A stretch of DNA of 64,000 nt from Desulfitobacterium dehalogenans ATCC 51507 (GCF_000243155.2 NC_018017.1:1488001-1552000), one strand, 5' to 3'. Counted from the first letter of the stretch, positions 8,169-17,319 are shown. Numbers and translations are program-made. Notes: generated by a model not told the origin, from the sequence alone.

Positions 8169-10838
8169 TCACTCAAGATAGACAGCACCTTTTTTACCAT
8201 CCACAGTGATGGTTTGTCCATCCCTGAAGATTTTGGTAGCGTTCTTCACCCCCAGAACGGCAGGGATGCCGTATTCCCTGGCGACGATTGCTCCGTGGCT
8301 CAAGAGCCCGCCATGTTCAGTTACTACCGCACTGGCAATAGAGAACAACGGGGTCCAGGCCGGATCGGTATTTTCTGCAACCAGGATATCTCCGGCCTGA
8401 AATCGTGAGAAATCGGAGGGAGAATAAATTATTTTGACCTGGCCGTGCACCTGCCCCGGACTCCCTGCCACACCTTTAAGAGCAAATCCCCGCCCGCTGT
8501 TTTTTGATGGGACAGAACCCGTTTGCCTGGCTGCTGCATCTCCGCTTAATTTGGGCCAGCCTTTAAATAAGGATGGTAAATCATCAAGCGCAACTCGGGG
8601 GGCCGATTTCCTTCTGTTGATCTTTTCATAGCCCTGGCTCCAGGCCAGCCTGTGGGACAGCAATCCCTCGAGCTCTTCCAGTGTCAAATAGTAGATATCC
8701 CGTGGATCAAGCAAATATCCTTGCGCTGTAAGTCTTTCCGCAAGGGTGACCACAGCTTTTTTGATTAAGGAGAAGGGCATGGTGACGTAAAAATGGCGGT
8801 TGTCTCTCAGAAGCATATAGGATTGAGTGGATTTAAGTAGTTTATCGAAGATCGCCCTCTGCACAAAATTTAGTTTGCTACGGACTAAGACTTCAGTCTC
8901 TTCCCGCTCTTTTTGCTTTTGCTGCTCCCTTTCTTCCGGATTAATCCGTTTGTCAGCGGTAAGGCTGCCTTTCACCATGGCTAATATGATCCCCGGGTTT
9001 TCCCACCAGAAGTCTTCGGCAATATCCATGTTTACATTGAGATGCCCATAATCCCGTAGAAAATTAGTTAACTGGGCTTTAAGAGCTTTCCCCTCTGCAG
9101 AATCATCCAACCCGCTTAAAAACTCGGGAATAGTGCTCTGTGCCAATAATTCCCGCAAATAAGGCGATGAGGCAACGGTCTCAGTCAATTCCCATAGTTT
9201 GTTGTTGGTCCGGACTGTCAGATTATCCGGCAGGCCTGAGACCAGCTTGGAACTTAAGGATAAATCCTCGTCTCCCAGCCACTTTTTCATGAAACCGGTC
9301 AGCATGTTATATAGAGCCTCGGTCACAGATAAGCTGGGCAGCTGAAGCTGAAAGAACTGTTTGGCCAGCTCCAGATTATTCTTGATATAATCCAGGAGTT
9401 CCGGCATAGTCAGGCTTTTGACATCCGTCTTTTTATGCTTGTCTATATTATCCAGATAATCGGGCAGCATGGCATAAAAAGCTTTAGCCAAAGAGTTTAT
9501 AAGTTTGTTCCCGGCTTTTATGGACCCGATGGTGAGGGTAAGTTCCTTGAACCAGGTCCGCTTTGGTGCGAACTGCTGCCAATCCGGGACAGAAGAATAG
9601 GGCTCGAGCATTTTTAGCGGTTGAAGGGACTTAAGGTTGGTGAAGTTGAGATATAAATAACCATAGATATTGGCAGCAAATATGGGAGAGGGAAGTTCCT
9701 TTTTGCTGATTGAGCGGTAGGCATACAGCCCTCCTTCAGTGTCACAAGGTTCAAGAATCGACCAGCCCAGGACCGAGGACGGCTTATTGTACCGCTCCTT
9801 GACTCCGCCGAGATTTGTCCACTCAAGCTCCGGATCAAAGTTAAAGAATTCACTCTCTCCTATATGCTCATCAACTTGCTCTGTGGATTTATGCAGGGTA
9901 GTGATCGGGCGCGCTTGAAGAATGTAATAACGGTTGCCTGTTTTTGCCCATTCAATATCCTGAGGGAATTGGTAATGTTCCTCTATTCGTTTAATCAGCT
10001 CCGTAAGCTCCAGGATATCCTTTTTGCTTAACGAACTCCTTTGCCGCTGATCCTCTGCAACCTCAGCAAAAGTTGTACCAGGCCCGTTCAAAGGGTGCAC
10101 TGCCATTTTTTCTTTGTCAGCGATGATGTAACGGATGATAGGGTCATTTTGTTTATTAATCACATAGTGGTCCGGGGTTACCTTACCCGAAACGATACCT
10201 TCCCCAAGCCCCCAGACAGATTCGATGACGATCTCATTTTCCTTGGCATTCAAAGGGTTGACACTAAAGGCGACTCCGGAAACTTCCGAGTCCACCATCT
10301 GCTGAACGACAACAGCCAAAAAAACTTGGCGCTGGTCAAAGCTGTTATTTATGCGGTAATGAATGGCCCTCTCCGTCCAAAGGGAAGCCCAGCACAGCTT
10401 AATATGATTGCTCAGCTCAGACAGGGGGATATTGAGATACGATTCCTGCTGCCCGGCAAAGGAGGCCTCAGGCAGGTCTTCCGCTGTGGCCGAGGAACGG
10501 ACCGCAACCAGAGACCCGTGGCCGATCACTTGGGTAAAGGCCTGAACAACCTCCTGCGCCACTTCTTCCGGGAGGGGAGTTTCCAGAATGCGTTGGGAAA
10601 TCTCCTGGGAAAGGAGAGCAATATCCTCATTCTTCATAGTTGAGGGCTCGGCAAGTTGAGCTAAGAGCTCATCTAAGCCCGCCCGGCTCACAAATTGACG
10701 GTAAGCCTCGGCGGTGATGCAATAGCCCGGCGGAACGGGCAGTCCGGCTTGAGTCATTTCACCTAAGTTAGCGCCCTTGCCTCCGACTTCCTGAATACTG
10801 TTGATATCGATTTGCCCAAATTCTTTAATAAACATCAT
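8169..10838 (-). CDS. PEP synthase-like / rifampicin phosphotransferase-like enzyme
   Basis: The protein has about 889 residues. The N-terminal ATP-grasp domain is of the pyruvate phosphate dikinase type (EVGGKGANLGEMTQAGLPVPPG, then VRSSATAEDLPEASFAGQQ, and the QARPITT end). A long helical middle follows. The C-terminal swivelling phosphohistidine domain carries GGLLSHGAIVAREYGIPAVLG with the catalytic histidine near residue 846. There is no PEP-binding TIM barrel of classic PpsA. This layout and length match rifamycin phosphotransferase (Rph) and its relatives, which move the ATP beta-phosphate to a small molecule; the actual substrate is uncertain. ATG at 10838 is chosen because AGGGAG lies six bases before it. 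GTG at 10853 would overlap the upstream tetR stop. Confidence 0.85.
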   Translation of the reverse strand: MMFIKEFGQIDINSIQEVGGKGANLGEMTQAGLPVPPGYCITAEAYRQFVSRAGLDELLAQLAEPSTMKNEDIALLSQEISQRILETPLPEEVAQEVVQAFTQVIGHGSLVAVRSSATAEDLPEASFAGQQESYLNIPLSELSNHIKLCWASLWTERAIHYRINNSFDQRQVFLAVVVQQMVDSEVSGVAFSVNPLNAKENEIVIESVWGLGEGIVSGKVTPDHYVINKQNDPIIRYIIADKEKMAVHPLNGPGTTFAEVAEDQRQRSSLSKKDILELTELIKRIEEHYQFPQDIEWAKTGNRYYILQARPITTLHKSTEQVDEHIGESEFFNFDPELEWTNLGGVKERYNKPSSVLGWSILEPCDTEGGLYAYRSISKKELPSPIFAANIYGYLYLNFTNLKSLQPLKMLEPYSSVPDWQQFAPKRTWFKELTLTIGSIKAGNKLINSLAKAFYAMLPDYLDNIDKHKKTDVKSLTMPELLDYIKNNLELAKQFFQLQLPSLSVTEALYNMLTGFMKKWLGDEDLSLSSKLVSGLPDNLTVRTNNKLWELTETVASSPYLRELLAQSTIPEFLSGLDDSAEGKALKAQLTNFLRDYGHLNVNMDIAEDFWWENPGIILAMVKGSLTADKRINPEEREQQKQKEREETEVLVRSKLNFVQRAIFDKLLKSTQSYMLLRDNRHFYVTMPFSLIKKAVVTLAERLTAQGYLLDPRDIYYLTLEELEGLLSHRLAWSQGYEKINRRKSAPRVALDDLPSLFKGWPKLSGDAAARQTGSVPSKNSGRGFALKGVAGSPGQVHGQVKIIYSPSDFSRFQAGDILVAENTDPAWTPLFSIASAVVTEHGGLLSHGAIVAREYGIPAVLGVKNATKIFRDGQTITVDGKKGAVYLE

Positions 10839-10849
10839 GGGTTGCTCCC

Positions 10850-11467
10850 TCACTTTTGTGTGCAGTTTTCTAAGCCAAGACCTTTGCTGTGATAAGTGTA
10901 AAGGGTATCGATCATCTCTTCCGGAGATGTCTCAAGCTGAAAAACATTCCAGTAACGGACGCTCTGGTATGTGCCGTAAATAAAGCTTACTGCAGCCAGT
11001 TCCGTATTTTGAGGATTGAATTCCCCATTCTCAACAGCCTCATCAAGTACGGTCTTAAACCAGCGGGCGAACTCTTGCAAGGAATCGTCACGCTTAATTT
11101 TTAGATTGCTCATGGTTCTATTGGCAAGAAAAAACTGTGCTTCTGTACGGTCAGGTAGAGCAGACAATACGATTGTTTCGATTACTCTTTGAATGATTTC
11201 CTTAAGATTTGCAACACCATCGATAGCCCGTTCCAAGTGCTGGAGAGATTCATTGTTGATGCGGGAGTATACTTCTTCATAAATGTGTTCTTTGCTGGGG
11301 AAATAAAAATACATTGACCCCACAGATACCTCCGCTGCCTGACAAATGTCCTGAATCGAGGTGTTTTCGAAACCCTTTAGCGCAAATAACTTTAAAGCGG
11401 TATCGAGAATATGATGTTTCTTGGCATCCTTTTTCTCCTGAATATGTTTGGGGGTTTTATACGCCAT
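10850..11467 (-). CDS. TetR/AcrR family regulator
   Basis: This 205-residue repressor has the N-terminal helix-turn-helix ILDTALKLFALKGFENTSIQDI followed by VSVGSMYFYFPSKEHI. The C-terminal ligand-binding helices are not assignable. It lies directly upstream of the PEP-synthase-like gene on the same strand with no gap, so it very likely controls that gene and itself, as expected for a drug- or metabolite-inducible phosphotransferase. Confidence 0.9.
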   Translation of the reverse strand: MAYKTPKHIQEKKDAKKHHILDTALKLFALKGFENTSIQDICQAAEVSVGSMYFYFPSKEHIYEEVYSRINNESLQHLERAIDGVANLKEIIQRVIETIVLSALPDRTEAQFFLANRTMSNLKIKRDDSLQEFARWFKTVLDEAVENGEFNPQNTELAAVSFIYGTYQSVRYWNVFQLETSPEEMIDTLYTYHSKGLGLENCTQK

Positions 11468-11656
11468 TTTATCAGCTCCAAGTGTAGAATGATATTCTAT
11501 ACTTCAAAGATAGCACTTTTTCACCATCAGGTAAAGAGGGTATTTTAAAGGAGTATATATTCTCCTTGGATGCTGCCGGTGAGCTGCTTTCAACAATAAT
11601 GGGTCACAGGGGAAAAGGTTATTCCTAGGATTACTGAACCTATGATATACTAATTA
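11468..11656. other. intergenic region with tetR promoter
   Basis: This stretch lies between the leftward tetR gene and the candidate structured RNA on the right. A TATACT at 11646-11651 could be a rightward -10 box for the RNA. No matching -35 was seen. Confidence 0.35.
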
Positions 11657-11746
11657 TTGTCAACAAGAATGGAGGATAAAGCCTCCGGCACAGATTGAAC
11701 GGGGAAAAACCCAACGCAGAAGAAACAAGCTGAGAGGCTTGTTTTA
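11657..11746 (+). ncRNA. candidate structured leader RNA ending in an intrinsic terminator
   Basis: Three consecutive short hairpins are visible: GGAGG/GCCTCC (11671-11686), GGG/CCC with a GAAAAA loop (11702-11712), and AAACAAGC/GCTTGTTT (11723-11744), the last followed by TTTTAT-type bases as in an intrinsic terminator. It lies about 90 bases before the TIGR04076 gene. It resembles a riboswitch or attenuator leader but matches none of the classes I can recall with confidence. Confidence 0.45.
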
Positions 11747-11835
11747 TGCTATTCACCGTCTTTTTTGTTAATATTAATTCGCAGTAATTACGAACAAAAA
11801 AGATGTTAATTGGGGAAATTCGGGGGTGACAACAA

Positions 11836-12156
11836 ATGAAGAAGGTTAGGATTACAGTTATTCGAAAAGAATTTTATCCTGAATTTGCGGACAGATATTT
11901 AACGGGAGGTAAGAATGTCGGTCCCTGCCCCTTGATGAACGAAGGAGATATATTCCTGTATGAAGGAGGAGCTGAAATACCGAAAGGATTTTGCCCCTGG
12001 GCATGGATTGACATTTATCGGGGTGTAAATGCACTCTCTGCAGGGGCAACCTATAAACCGTGGAACAATCAAGACGGGGTACAGATACTCTGTTGCACTG
12101 ATGGTATCAGACCAGTCGTATTTTTAGTCGAAGCAGTCAATGATGAGACAGAGTAG
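11836..12156 (+). CDS. TIGR04076 family protein
   Basis: This protein of 106 residues has the hallmark pattern of the family: VRITVIRKEF at the start, GPCPLMNEGDIF, then PKGFCPWAWIDIYRGVNALSAG and a CCTDGIRPVVF end. Conserved Cys residues in GPCP, GFCPWAW and CCTDG are all present. The function of the family is unknown; it is frequent in anaerobes. A GGGGGTG ribosome-binding site precedes the ATG. It is followed nine bases later by a DUF5680-like gene, so the two should be co-transcribed. Confidence 0.85.
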   Translation: MKKVRITVIRKEFYPEFADRYLTGGKNVGPCPLMNEGDIFLYEGGAEIPKGFCPWAWIDIYRGVNALSAGATYKPWNNQDGVQILCCTDGIRPVVFLVEAVNDETE

Positions 12157-12165
12157 GAGGAATCA

Positions 12166-12672
12166 ATGATCACACAGGATAGGCTCATGCAAATTCTTAT
12201 TAAAGGACGGTATGAATGCTACGCAAGGAAAAGCACTGACTATAATCCATATGTAAAGTCAGATTTGTATGATTGGAAATTTACCCTTCCCATTGATAAC
12301 TATAGTTTCACAGATGCATATCAGGGCTTTAACCCATATAGCGGCGTTGAATATATCTATGTGGATCAAATTAAATTGCCCATTTGGTCCTGCGACTATA
12401 TCGGGTATGTAAATCTAGACTCTATTATGTCTGCAGAAGCGATATATGCATTTCTAAAAGAAGCCAGAGGCATACATTTGATGAACTGTCAGGGGAACCT
12501 TTTTTCCGATTATGAGTACGAAAATGAATTCCTCCGATATAAAACATATTTTCAAGGGAATTTGGCCGGGTTATTGCAAAAGGAAGAGTTTTTCTACAAA
12601 AATAAGCTTGTAGCCCAACAGCTCTCAGCAGGAAGATTAAACGAACAGCTTTTGAGAAACCCATCACGTTGA
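12166..12672 (+). CDS. DUF5680-like protein
   Basis: A soluble protein of 168 residues. The central region has the DUF5680 type of pattern, with aromatic residues in WKFTLPIDNYSFTDAYQGFN, then SGVEYIYVDQIKLPIWSCDYIG. The C-terminus is predicted to be helical. There is no catalytic motif. The start ATG follows GGAGG. It is linked to the TIGR04076 gene by nine bases. The family assignment rests on pattern memory and is tentative. Confidence 0.6.
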   Translation: MITQDRLMQILIKGRYECYARKSTDYNPYVKSDLYDWKFTLPIDNYSFTDAYQGFNPYSGVEYIYVDQIKLPIWSCDYIGYVNLDSIMSAEAIYAFLKEARGIHLMNCQGNLFSDYEYENEFLRYKTYFQGNLAGLLQKEEFFYKNKLVAQQLSAGRLNEQLLRNPSR

Positions 12673-12746
12673 GAAGCATTGGAAGCATATGGACTATCAT
12701 CCAGACGTACTTGCCTATCAGACCAATTTAAGGGGAGACGCTCATC

Positions 12747-13328
12747 ATGATGCAGCTATTTGGTAAAATAGATATGAATCTGCTTAAATTAATCCACGAT
12801 TATACACAAAATGCCTTGTTTGACAAAGCTATGCCCATTATAACCTTCTTAGGGGATAAGGGACTGATTTGGATCATCATAGCGGTGGCTTTAATTGCAA
12901 GCAAAGAATATCGAAAAGTAGGGACGATGGTCATTTGCGCATTGCTATTAAGTTCAATTTTGGGGGAGGGGCTCTTGAAGCATTTGGTACAGAGACCAAG
13001 GCCCTTTACTGTTGTTCCAGCGATTCAATTATTAATATCAAAGCCCCTAACCTATTCATTTCCATCGGGGCACACAGCTTCAGCGTTTGCAGCAGCAGGG
13101 GTACTTTCCAAAATGATGAGGAAATACAGGGTTTATGTGGTAATGTTAGCTTTGCTGATTGCTTTTTCGAGGATGTATTTATTTGTCCACTATCCTGCAG
13201 ATATAATTGCAGGGATTATGCTGGGACTTATCTGCTCCAAAATGATAGTGTATTTCTTTGAGTTTGTAAATAAAAGGTTAAATAATAAGCACGAGGATAA
13301 AGGTAGTAAAGGGGGCATCAATTTTTGA
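12747..13328 (+). CDS. PAP2 family phosphatase (undecaprenyl-diphosphatase-like)
   Basis: This 193-residue membrane protein has several hydrophobic segments and all three phosphatase motifs: KHLVQRPRPF, PSGHTASAF and SRMYLFVHYPADIIAG. These provide the catalytic histidines for hydrolysis of a lipid or isoprenoid diphosphate, most likely undecaprenyl diphosphate in cell-wall recycling. An AGGGGAG ribosome-binding site precedes ATG at 12747; a second in-frame ATG follows directly. The C-terminal tail is short and basic. Confidence 0.9.
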   Translation: MMQLFGKIDMNLLKLIHDYTQNALFDKAMPIITFLGDKGLIWIIIAVALIASKEYRKVGTMVICALLLSSILGEGLLKHLVQRPRPFTVVPAIQLLISKPLTYSFPSGHTASAFAAAGVLSKMMRKYRVYVVMLALLIAFSRMYLFVHYPADIIAGIMLGLICSKMIVYFFEFVNKRLNNKHEDKGSKGGINF

Positions 13329-13499
13329 GATTTAGCAATGCGAATAGTTCATATATATTTAGTTTTAACCCAGTGATGTACAGAGGGGGAGGACTCCACA
13401 TGAAAAAAGTTTATTTAATATAGGCTATGTAAAACCAGGTGGCAAGAGCGTAAAATAGCATTAATATTCAAAGCAAGAGGAAGTTGAAGGAGAGAAAAG

Positions 13500-14060
13500 A
13501 TGAACACAAGTTTATTTCATTCATTGGAAGGTGAAAATATCTGCTTTAAATCTCTAAGTACAAATGATGCTAAGGATATACATAATTATGCGTCAGATGA
13601 GGAGGTTTCACGTTTTATCGGCTGGAACTTAATGAATACCTTGAAGGAAACTCGTGAACACATTGAAACAATGATACAACGTGAGTCAGCAGGTACTCAT
13701 CTATATGCCTCTATTGTTCTAAAATCAACCCAAGCAGTTATTGGGACCGCCATGATTTTTAACTTTAACCAAAAAGCAAACCATGCTGAAATTGGTTATA
13801 TTTTTAATAAAGAATATTGGGGCAAGGGTTATGGCACAGAGAGTGTTACACTAATGAGTGATTTTGCCTTAACATCACTTAATCTTCACAAACTCCATGC
13901 CAGTGTAGTGGATGCAAATATTGGTTCTGCCCATATACTTAAAAAAAATGGGTATGAGTTAGAGGGACGATTAAAAGACCACTATTTTATAGAAGATAAA
14001 TATTATGATGCATTGCTTTTCGGCAAAATCCTAGAACCCGAAAAAGGAGATTGTTTATGA
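13500..14060 (+). CDS. GNAT N-acetyltransferase, RimJ/RimL type
   Basis: A 186-residue acetyltransferase with acetyl-CoA-binding motif A GYIFNKEYWGKGYGTESVTL and the following LHKLHASVVDANIGSAHIL stretch with the typical N-x-x-S-x-x-x-L pattern near the C-terminus. This subgroup acetylates protein N-termini, aminoglycosides or small amines, and the substrate cannot be assigned here. The stop overlaps the ATG of the next gene (ATGA), so the GNAT and GrpB-like genes are translationally coupled. Confidence 0.88.
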   Translation: MNTSLFHSLEGENICFKSLSTNDAKDIHNYASDEEVSRFIGWNLMNTLKETREHIETMIQRESAGTHLYASIVLKSTQAVIGTAMIFNFNQKANHAEIGYIFNKEYWGKGYGTESVTLMSDFALTSLNLHKLHASVVDANIGSAHILKKNGYELEGRLKDHYFIEDKYYDALLFGKILEPEKGDCL

Positions 14061-14575
14061 AAGTCGAAGTTGTAGAATATAATAGCGAATGGGCTAATTT
14101 ATATCAGGAAGAAGCTGAAAAAATCAAAAACATACTCGGGAATGAATTAGTTGATATATACCACATCGGAAGCACATCAGTGGTGAATTTGAAAGCTAAG
14201 CCAATTATAGATATTATGCCTGTAGTAAAGGACATTAAGAAAGTTGATGAATATAATAAAGAGTTTGAAGCTTTGGGTTACGAGCCAAAAGGTGAATTCG
14301 GTATGGTTGGCAGAAGATATTTTAGAAAAGGACTGGAAGACAGAACCCATCAAATTCATGTGTTCGAAAAAAGAAATACTAATGATATTGAAAGACATTT
14401 AGCTGTTCGCGATTATTTAAGAACACACCCAGAGGATGCGCTTGAGTATGGCGAATTAAAAAGCAGATTAGCTACGATGTTTCCTTTGGACATTGAGGCT
14501 TATTGTGATGGTAAAGATAACTTCGTTAAGGAATTAGAAAGAAAAGCGTTAGAATGGTATCACCAAACAAGATGA
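14057..14575 (+). CDS. GrpB family protein (nucleotidyltransferase-like)
   Basis: A 172-residue member of the GrpB/UPF0157 family, recognised by VEVVEYNSEWANLYQEEAEKI, HIGSTSVVNLKAKPIIDIMPVV and the RTHQIHVFE region. The GSTS-x(n)-D-x-D-like arrangement belongs to a nucleotidyltransferase fold, and some homologues act with CoaE (dephospho-CoA kinase), but the role of stand-alone copies is unclear. ATG 14057 is chosen for its AAAGGAGA site. TTG at 14051 is in frame but too near that site. Confidence 0.88.
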   Translation: MKVEVVEYNSEWANLYQEEAEKIKNILGNELVDIYHIGSTSVVNLKAKPIIDIMPVVKDIKKVDEYNKEFEALGYEPKGEFGMVGRRYFRKGLEDRTHQIHVFEKRNTNDIERHLAVRDYLRTHPEDALEYGELKSRLATMFPLDIEAYCDGKDNFVKELERKALEWYHQTR

Positions 14576-14597
14576 CATAGCAGATTTACAAGAAGGT

Positions 14598-15053
14598 ATG
14601 GAGATGAGCGATGAAATGGTTGTTGAAAATCCGAATAGAACAGAGCAGTTAATAAGTGAATTAGCTTCAGTTTGGGAAGCATCTGTAAAAGCTACTCATA
14701 TGTTTCTAAATGAAAGAGACATCATTGCTTTACGTTCTTTTGTAGAAACAGGAATTAAAGAAGTTGACAATCTAATTGTCGCGTATGAGAATCAGAAGCC
14801 CATAGGCTTTATGGGGATAGCCCAAGGAAAAATTGAAATGTTATTTCTTGAACCAGCTTGTATTGGCAAAGGTATAGGGAAAAATCTTGTTACAAAGGCC
14901 ATTCATGAGCATGAAGTGTCATATGTAGATGTAAATGAGCAAAATCCTCATGCAGTGGATTTCTATAAACGCTTTGGCTTTGTGGTATATGAGCGTACAG
15001 AATTTGACGAACAGGGTAATTCATTCCCAATTTTAAAGATGAAACTTAGATAA
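14598..15053 (+). CDS. GNAT N-acetyltransferase (YjaB-like)
   Basis: A protein of up to 151 residues with the GNAT core: LIVAYENQKPIGFMGI, then IEMLFLEPACIGKGIGKNLV (motif A) and SYVDVNEQNPHAVDFYKRFGF. This is the YjaB/PhnO-like arrangement. Several in-frame ATGs occur at 14598, 14604 and 14613. AAGG with seven-base spacing favours 14604. It stands alone, followed by an IS256 insertion about 100 bases downstream. Confidence 0.85.
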   Translation: MEMSDEMVVENPNRTEQLISELASVWEASVKATHMFLNERDIIALRSFVETGIKEVDNLIVAYENQKPIGFMGIAQGKIEMLFLEPACIGKGIGKNLVTKAIHEHEVSYVDVNEQNPHAVDFYKRFGFVVYERTEFDEQGNSFPILKMKLR

Positions 15054-15142
15054 GTAAGAAAAAGTTTATTATTTGAACAAAATTTAATATGAAATTATGA
15101 GGCTAAGTTTTTAGGTCGGCTTCAATGACCTAAAGACTAAGC

Positions 15143-16662
15143 CTCTTGGTTGGGTGTGAATCTATTTCAGTGTAAATGGAATAATCATCCAGACGATTGA
15201 CAATACTATGGTTGCGGTATAAATCGGGCAACGCTGAGGAGCGACCCAACGCCTATCGCGGCTTATACGATGAACGGTGGAGTGTCTTCCGCCGTTTTTT
15301 GTTCATCGGTAAGCTCTAAGCGGATAAACCTCGGGAGTTTGAGGGCAGAGCCCTCAACACCTTACGCTGTAATCCTGTCTGCAAAGAAGATCATCATCTG
15401 GCTGTACGCCATGGGCCAGTCTCTTGAAGGCTGCGTCCATTTTTTCGTGATTTCCTTCGTCGAAAGAAAGACCACTTTCCGGATGGAATCATCCGTAGGG
15501 AAAATGGATTTGGTCTTCGTAAATTTCCTCACCATTCTATGATACCCCTCCACGGCGTTGGTCGTATAAATCAAATGCCGAATTTGTTCGGGATAGCTGA
15601 AAAATGTGGTGAGGTCTGCCCAATTGGCATCCCATGACCTCAGGATCGATGGATATTTTCTATCCCATTTTTCCCTGAATTCCTCCTTGGCATACTCCGC
15701 ATCATCAAGGTTGACCGCACCGTAGATTTTCTTCAGGTCAGCGCAGATGCTCTTTCTGTCCTTGTACTGTACGAATTTTGTTGAATTCCGTATCTGATGG
15801 ACGATGCATAATTGTTGTTTCGTCTTGGGAAACACCGCGTTGATAGCTTCACCAAGTCCTTTCAAGTTGTCATGACAGGCGATGAAAATATCCTGTACGC
15901 CACGCTTTTTAAGGTCGGAGCAAATCGAGGCGTAAAAACTTGCACTCTCGTTTTCGCTGATCCAGATGCCCAGAATATCTTTCTGTCCGTTCATATCGAT
16001 GCCCAGCACCGAGTAGACGCATTTGTTGATGATTTGGCTGTCCTTGCGGCTTTTGAATACGATCCCATCAAAGTAAATAATGGGGTAGAGCGACTCCAGT
16101 GGCTGGTTTTGCCACTCGTTGACTTCGGGAAGAATTTTATCGGTGATTTTGGAAATCAGTGTCTGGGGGATCTCTGCTCCGTAAATCTCCCGCAGATTAT
16201 CTTCAATATCGCGCTGACTCATTCCCTTGGAATACATAGCCAGGATTTTCTGTTCAATTTCATCGGTTCGGGTTTGCCGTTTTTCCAGAATTCTCGGCTC
16301 AAATTCGCCGTTTCGGTCGCGAGGTACGGCAATTTCACTTTCGCCGTAATCGCTGATGATCGTCTTACGGTTATAGCCGTTGCGACTGTTGCCAGAGTTG
16401 TTTCCCTCAATGCTGTTTTTTTCATAGCCCAGATGGTCTTCCATCTCGGCTTCCAGCATCTGCTCGATGGTTCCGGCGAACAGTCTTTTTAGTTTCGACT
16501 GAATATCCCCTGTGCTTTGGCAGTCTTGCATCAGTAGGCTGATCAGTTCCATTTCCTTGTCAGTAAGAATGTTTTTCGATTGTTTCATTTCATAACCTCC
16601 ACTTTTGTTGTATGTGGAGATTATTGCCATTTACACAGGTGTTTAGTCAGTCTCTCTTGGTT
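15143..16662. mobile_element. IS256-family insertion sequence with 9-bp target duplication
   Basis: The element body spans about 15152-16653 and encodes one transposase. Its ends carry imperfect inverted repeats that share GTGTAAATGG followed by AATAATC: left arm at about 15170-15186, right arm reading inward from about 16640. The nine-base sequence CTCTTGGTT occurs directly before (15143-15151) and after (16654-16662) the element. This is the 8-9 bp target duplication expected of the family and suggests recent insertion. The left 200 bases are non-coding and contain short GC-rich dyads. Confidence 0.85.
15362..16588 (-). CDS. IS256-family transposase
   Basis: The 408-residue transposase has the three acidic residues of the mutator-type DDE core: the first D in PIIYFDGIVF, the second in FIACHDNLKGLGEAI, and the E in TTNAVEGYHRMVRK. 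The C/H spacer region LCIVHQIRNSTKFV is also present. Length is normal for the family and no frameshift is seen, so the enzyme may be active. ATG at 16588 is chosen because GGAGG lies seven bases before it; an upstream frame extension to 16630 lacks a ribosome-binding site. It is the only gene of the element. Confidence 0.93.
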   Translation of the reverse strand: MKQSKNILTDKEMELISLLMQDCQSTGDIQSKLKRLFAGTIEQMLEAEMEDHLGYEKNSIEGNNSGNSRNGYNRKTIISDYGESEIAVPRDRNGEFEPRILEKRQTRTDEIEQKILAMYSKGMSQRDIEDNLREIYGAEIPQTLISKITDKILPEVNEWQNQPLESLYPIIYFDGIVFKSRKDSQIINKCVYSVLGIDMNGQKDILGIWISENESASFYASICSDLKKRGVQDIFIACHDNLKGLGEAINAVFPKTKQQLCIVHQIRNSTKFVQYKDRKSICADLKKIYGAVNLDDAEYAKEEFREKWDRKYPSILRSWDANWADLTTFFSYPEQIRHLIYTTNAVEGYHRMVRKFTKTKSIFPTDDSIRKVVFLSTKEITKKWTQPSRDWPMAYSQMMIFFADRITA

Positions 16663-16705
16663 TCACTACTTCAATTGATACCCAGTTAAAATGCTCCTCC
16701 TTGTC

Positions 16706-17257
16706 TTAGAACTTATCTGCTAATGCTATGGCTTGTTCAATCCCGTTTGTCTTGTGAATATCACCAGGTGCGGCAACCGATGGAACTAAAACCTCACCAA
16801 CTGATTGCCATTGAAGTAAGTCAGTGGTTTGCTTGTAAGCAAAGCGGATTCCGTCAAACATAGGCAGATCATTATCTTCGCAGCAGACAATGAGTGCGCA
16901 TTCCTTATTTCCAACAGCTCTCTTGCTAACTAGAAAAGCGTAAAACTTATCAATTACGGCTTTAATTTTTGCCGGAAATGTAAACCAATATAGCGGTGTG
17001 GCAAAAACAATTGCATCAGCTTCTTCAATTGTAGGGGCTATTTTATTAAAATCATCATCAAAACTGCAAGCCTTACCTGTCTTAAAACAGGTTTCGCAAG
17101 CGGTGCAGCCCTTAATAGTCATATCGGCTGCATCATAGCGCGTGATACTGTGACCGTTCCTTTCGGCCTCCTTCGTGAATACCTCCACCATAGCAAAACT
17201 ATTGCCGTTTTTTCGCGGACTGCCGGTTATGATAACGATTTTTTTACTTTTTTTCAT
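16706..17257 (-). CDS. flavodoxin-like NAD(P)H-dependent FMN reductase
   Basis: A 183-residue flavoprotein with N-terminal phosphate-binding loop ITGSPRKNGNSFAMVE, then cysteine cluster GCTACETCFKTGKACSFDDDF and ATPLYWFTFPAKIKAVIDKFY. This is the IsfD/iron-sulfur flavoprotein-like group of small reductases common in anaerobes. The cysteines resemble the compact motif of iron-sulfur flavoproteins but may not bind a cluster. It is divergent from an hxlR gene 180 bases away, the usual arrangement for HxlR control of a redox enzyme. Confidence 0.87.
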   Translation of the reverse strand: MKKSKKIVIITGSPRKNGNSFAMVEVFTKEAERNGHSITRYDAADMTIKGCTACETCFKTGKACSFDDDFNKIAPTIEEADAIVFATPLYWFTFPAKIKAVIDKFYAFLVSKRAVGNKECALIVCCEDNDLPMFDGIRFAYKQTTDLLQWQSVGEVLVPSVAAPGDIHKTNGIEQAIALADKF

Positions 17258-17319
17258 ATAATCTACCTTCTTTCAATTGATTGATGACGAAACCGAGCGG
17301 TGTTAATTGCAATATAATG

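Noticed and set aside
10041-10643. 200-residue plus-strand reading frame
   Set aside because: Antisense to the PEP-synthase-like gene; no start signal and no motif.
11657-11746. c-di-GMP (GEMM) riboswitch assignment for this leader
   Set aside because: An AAAGCCTCCGG stretch resembles part of the GEMM consensus, but the preceding GGCAAACC hairpin and following helices are absent.
13400-13423. seven-codon frame ATGAAAAAAGTTTATTTAATATAG after GGGGGAGG-type sequence
   Set aside because: Although the ribosome-binding site is good, seven codons without regulatory codons or an attenuator hairpin are not enough to call a leader peptide.
15812-16492. 226-residue plus-strand reading frame
   Set aside because: Antisense shadow of the IS256 transposase.
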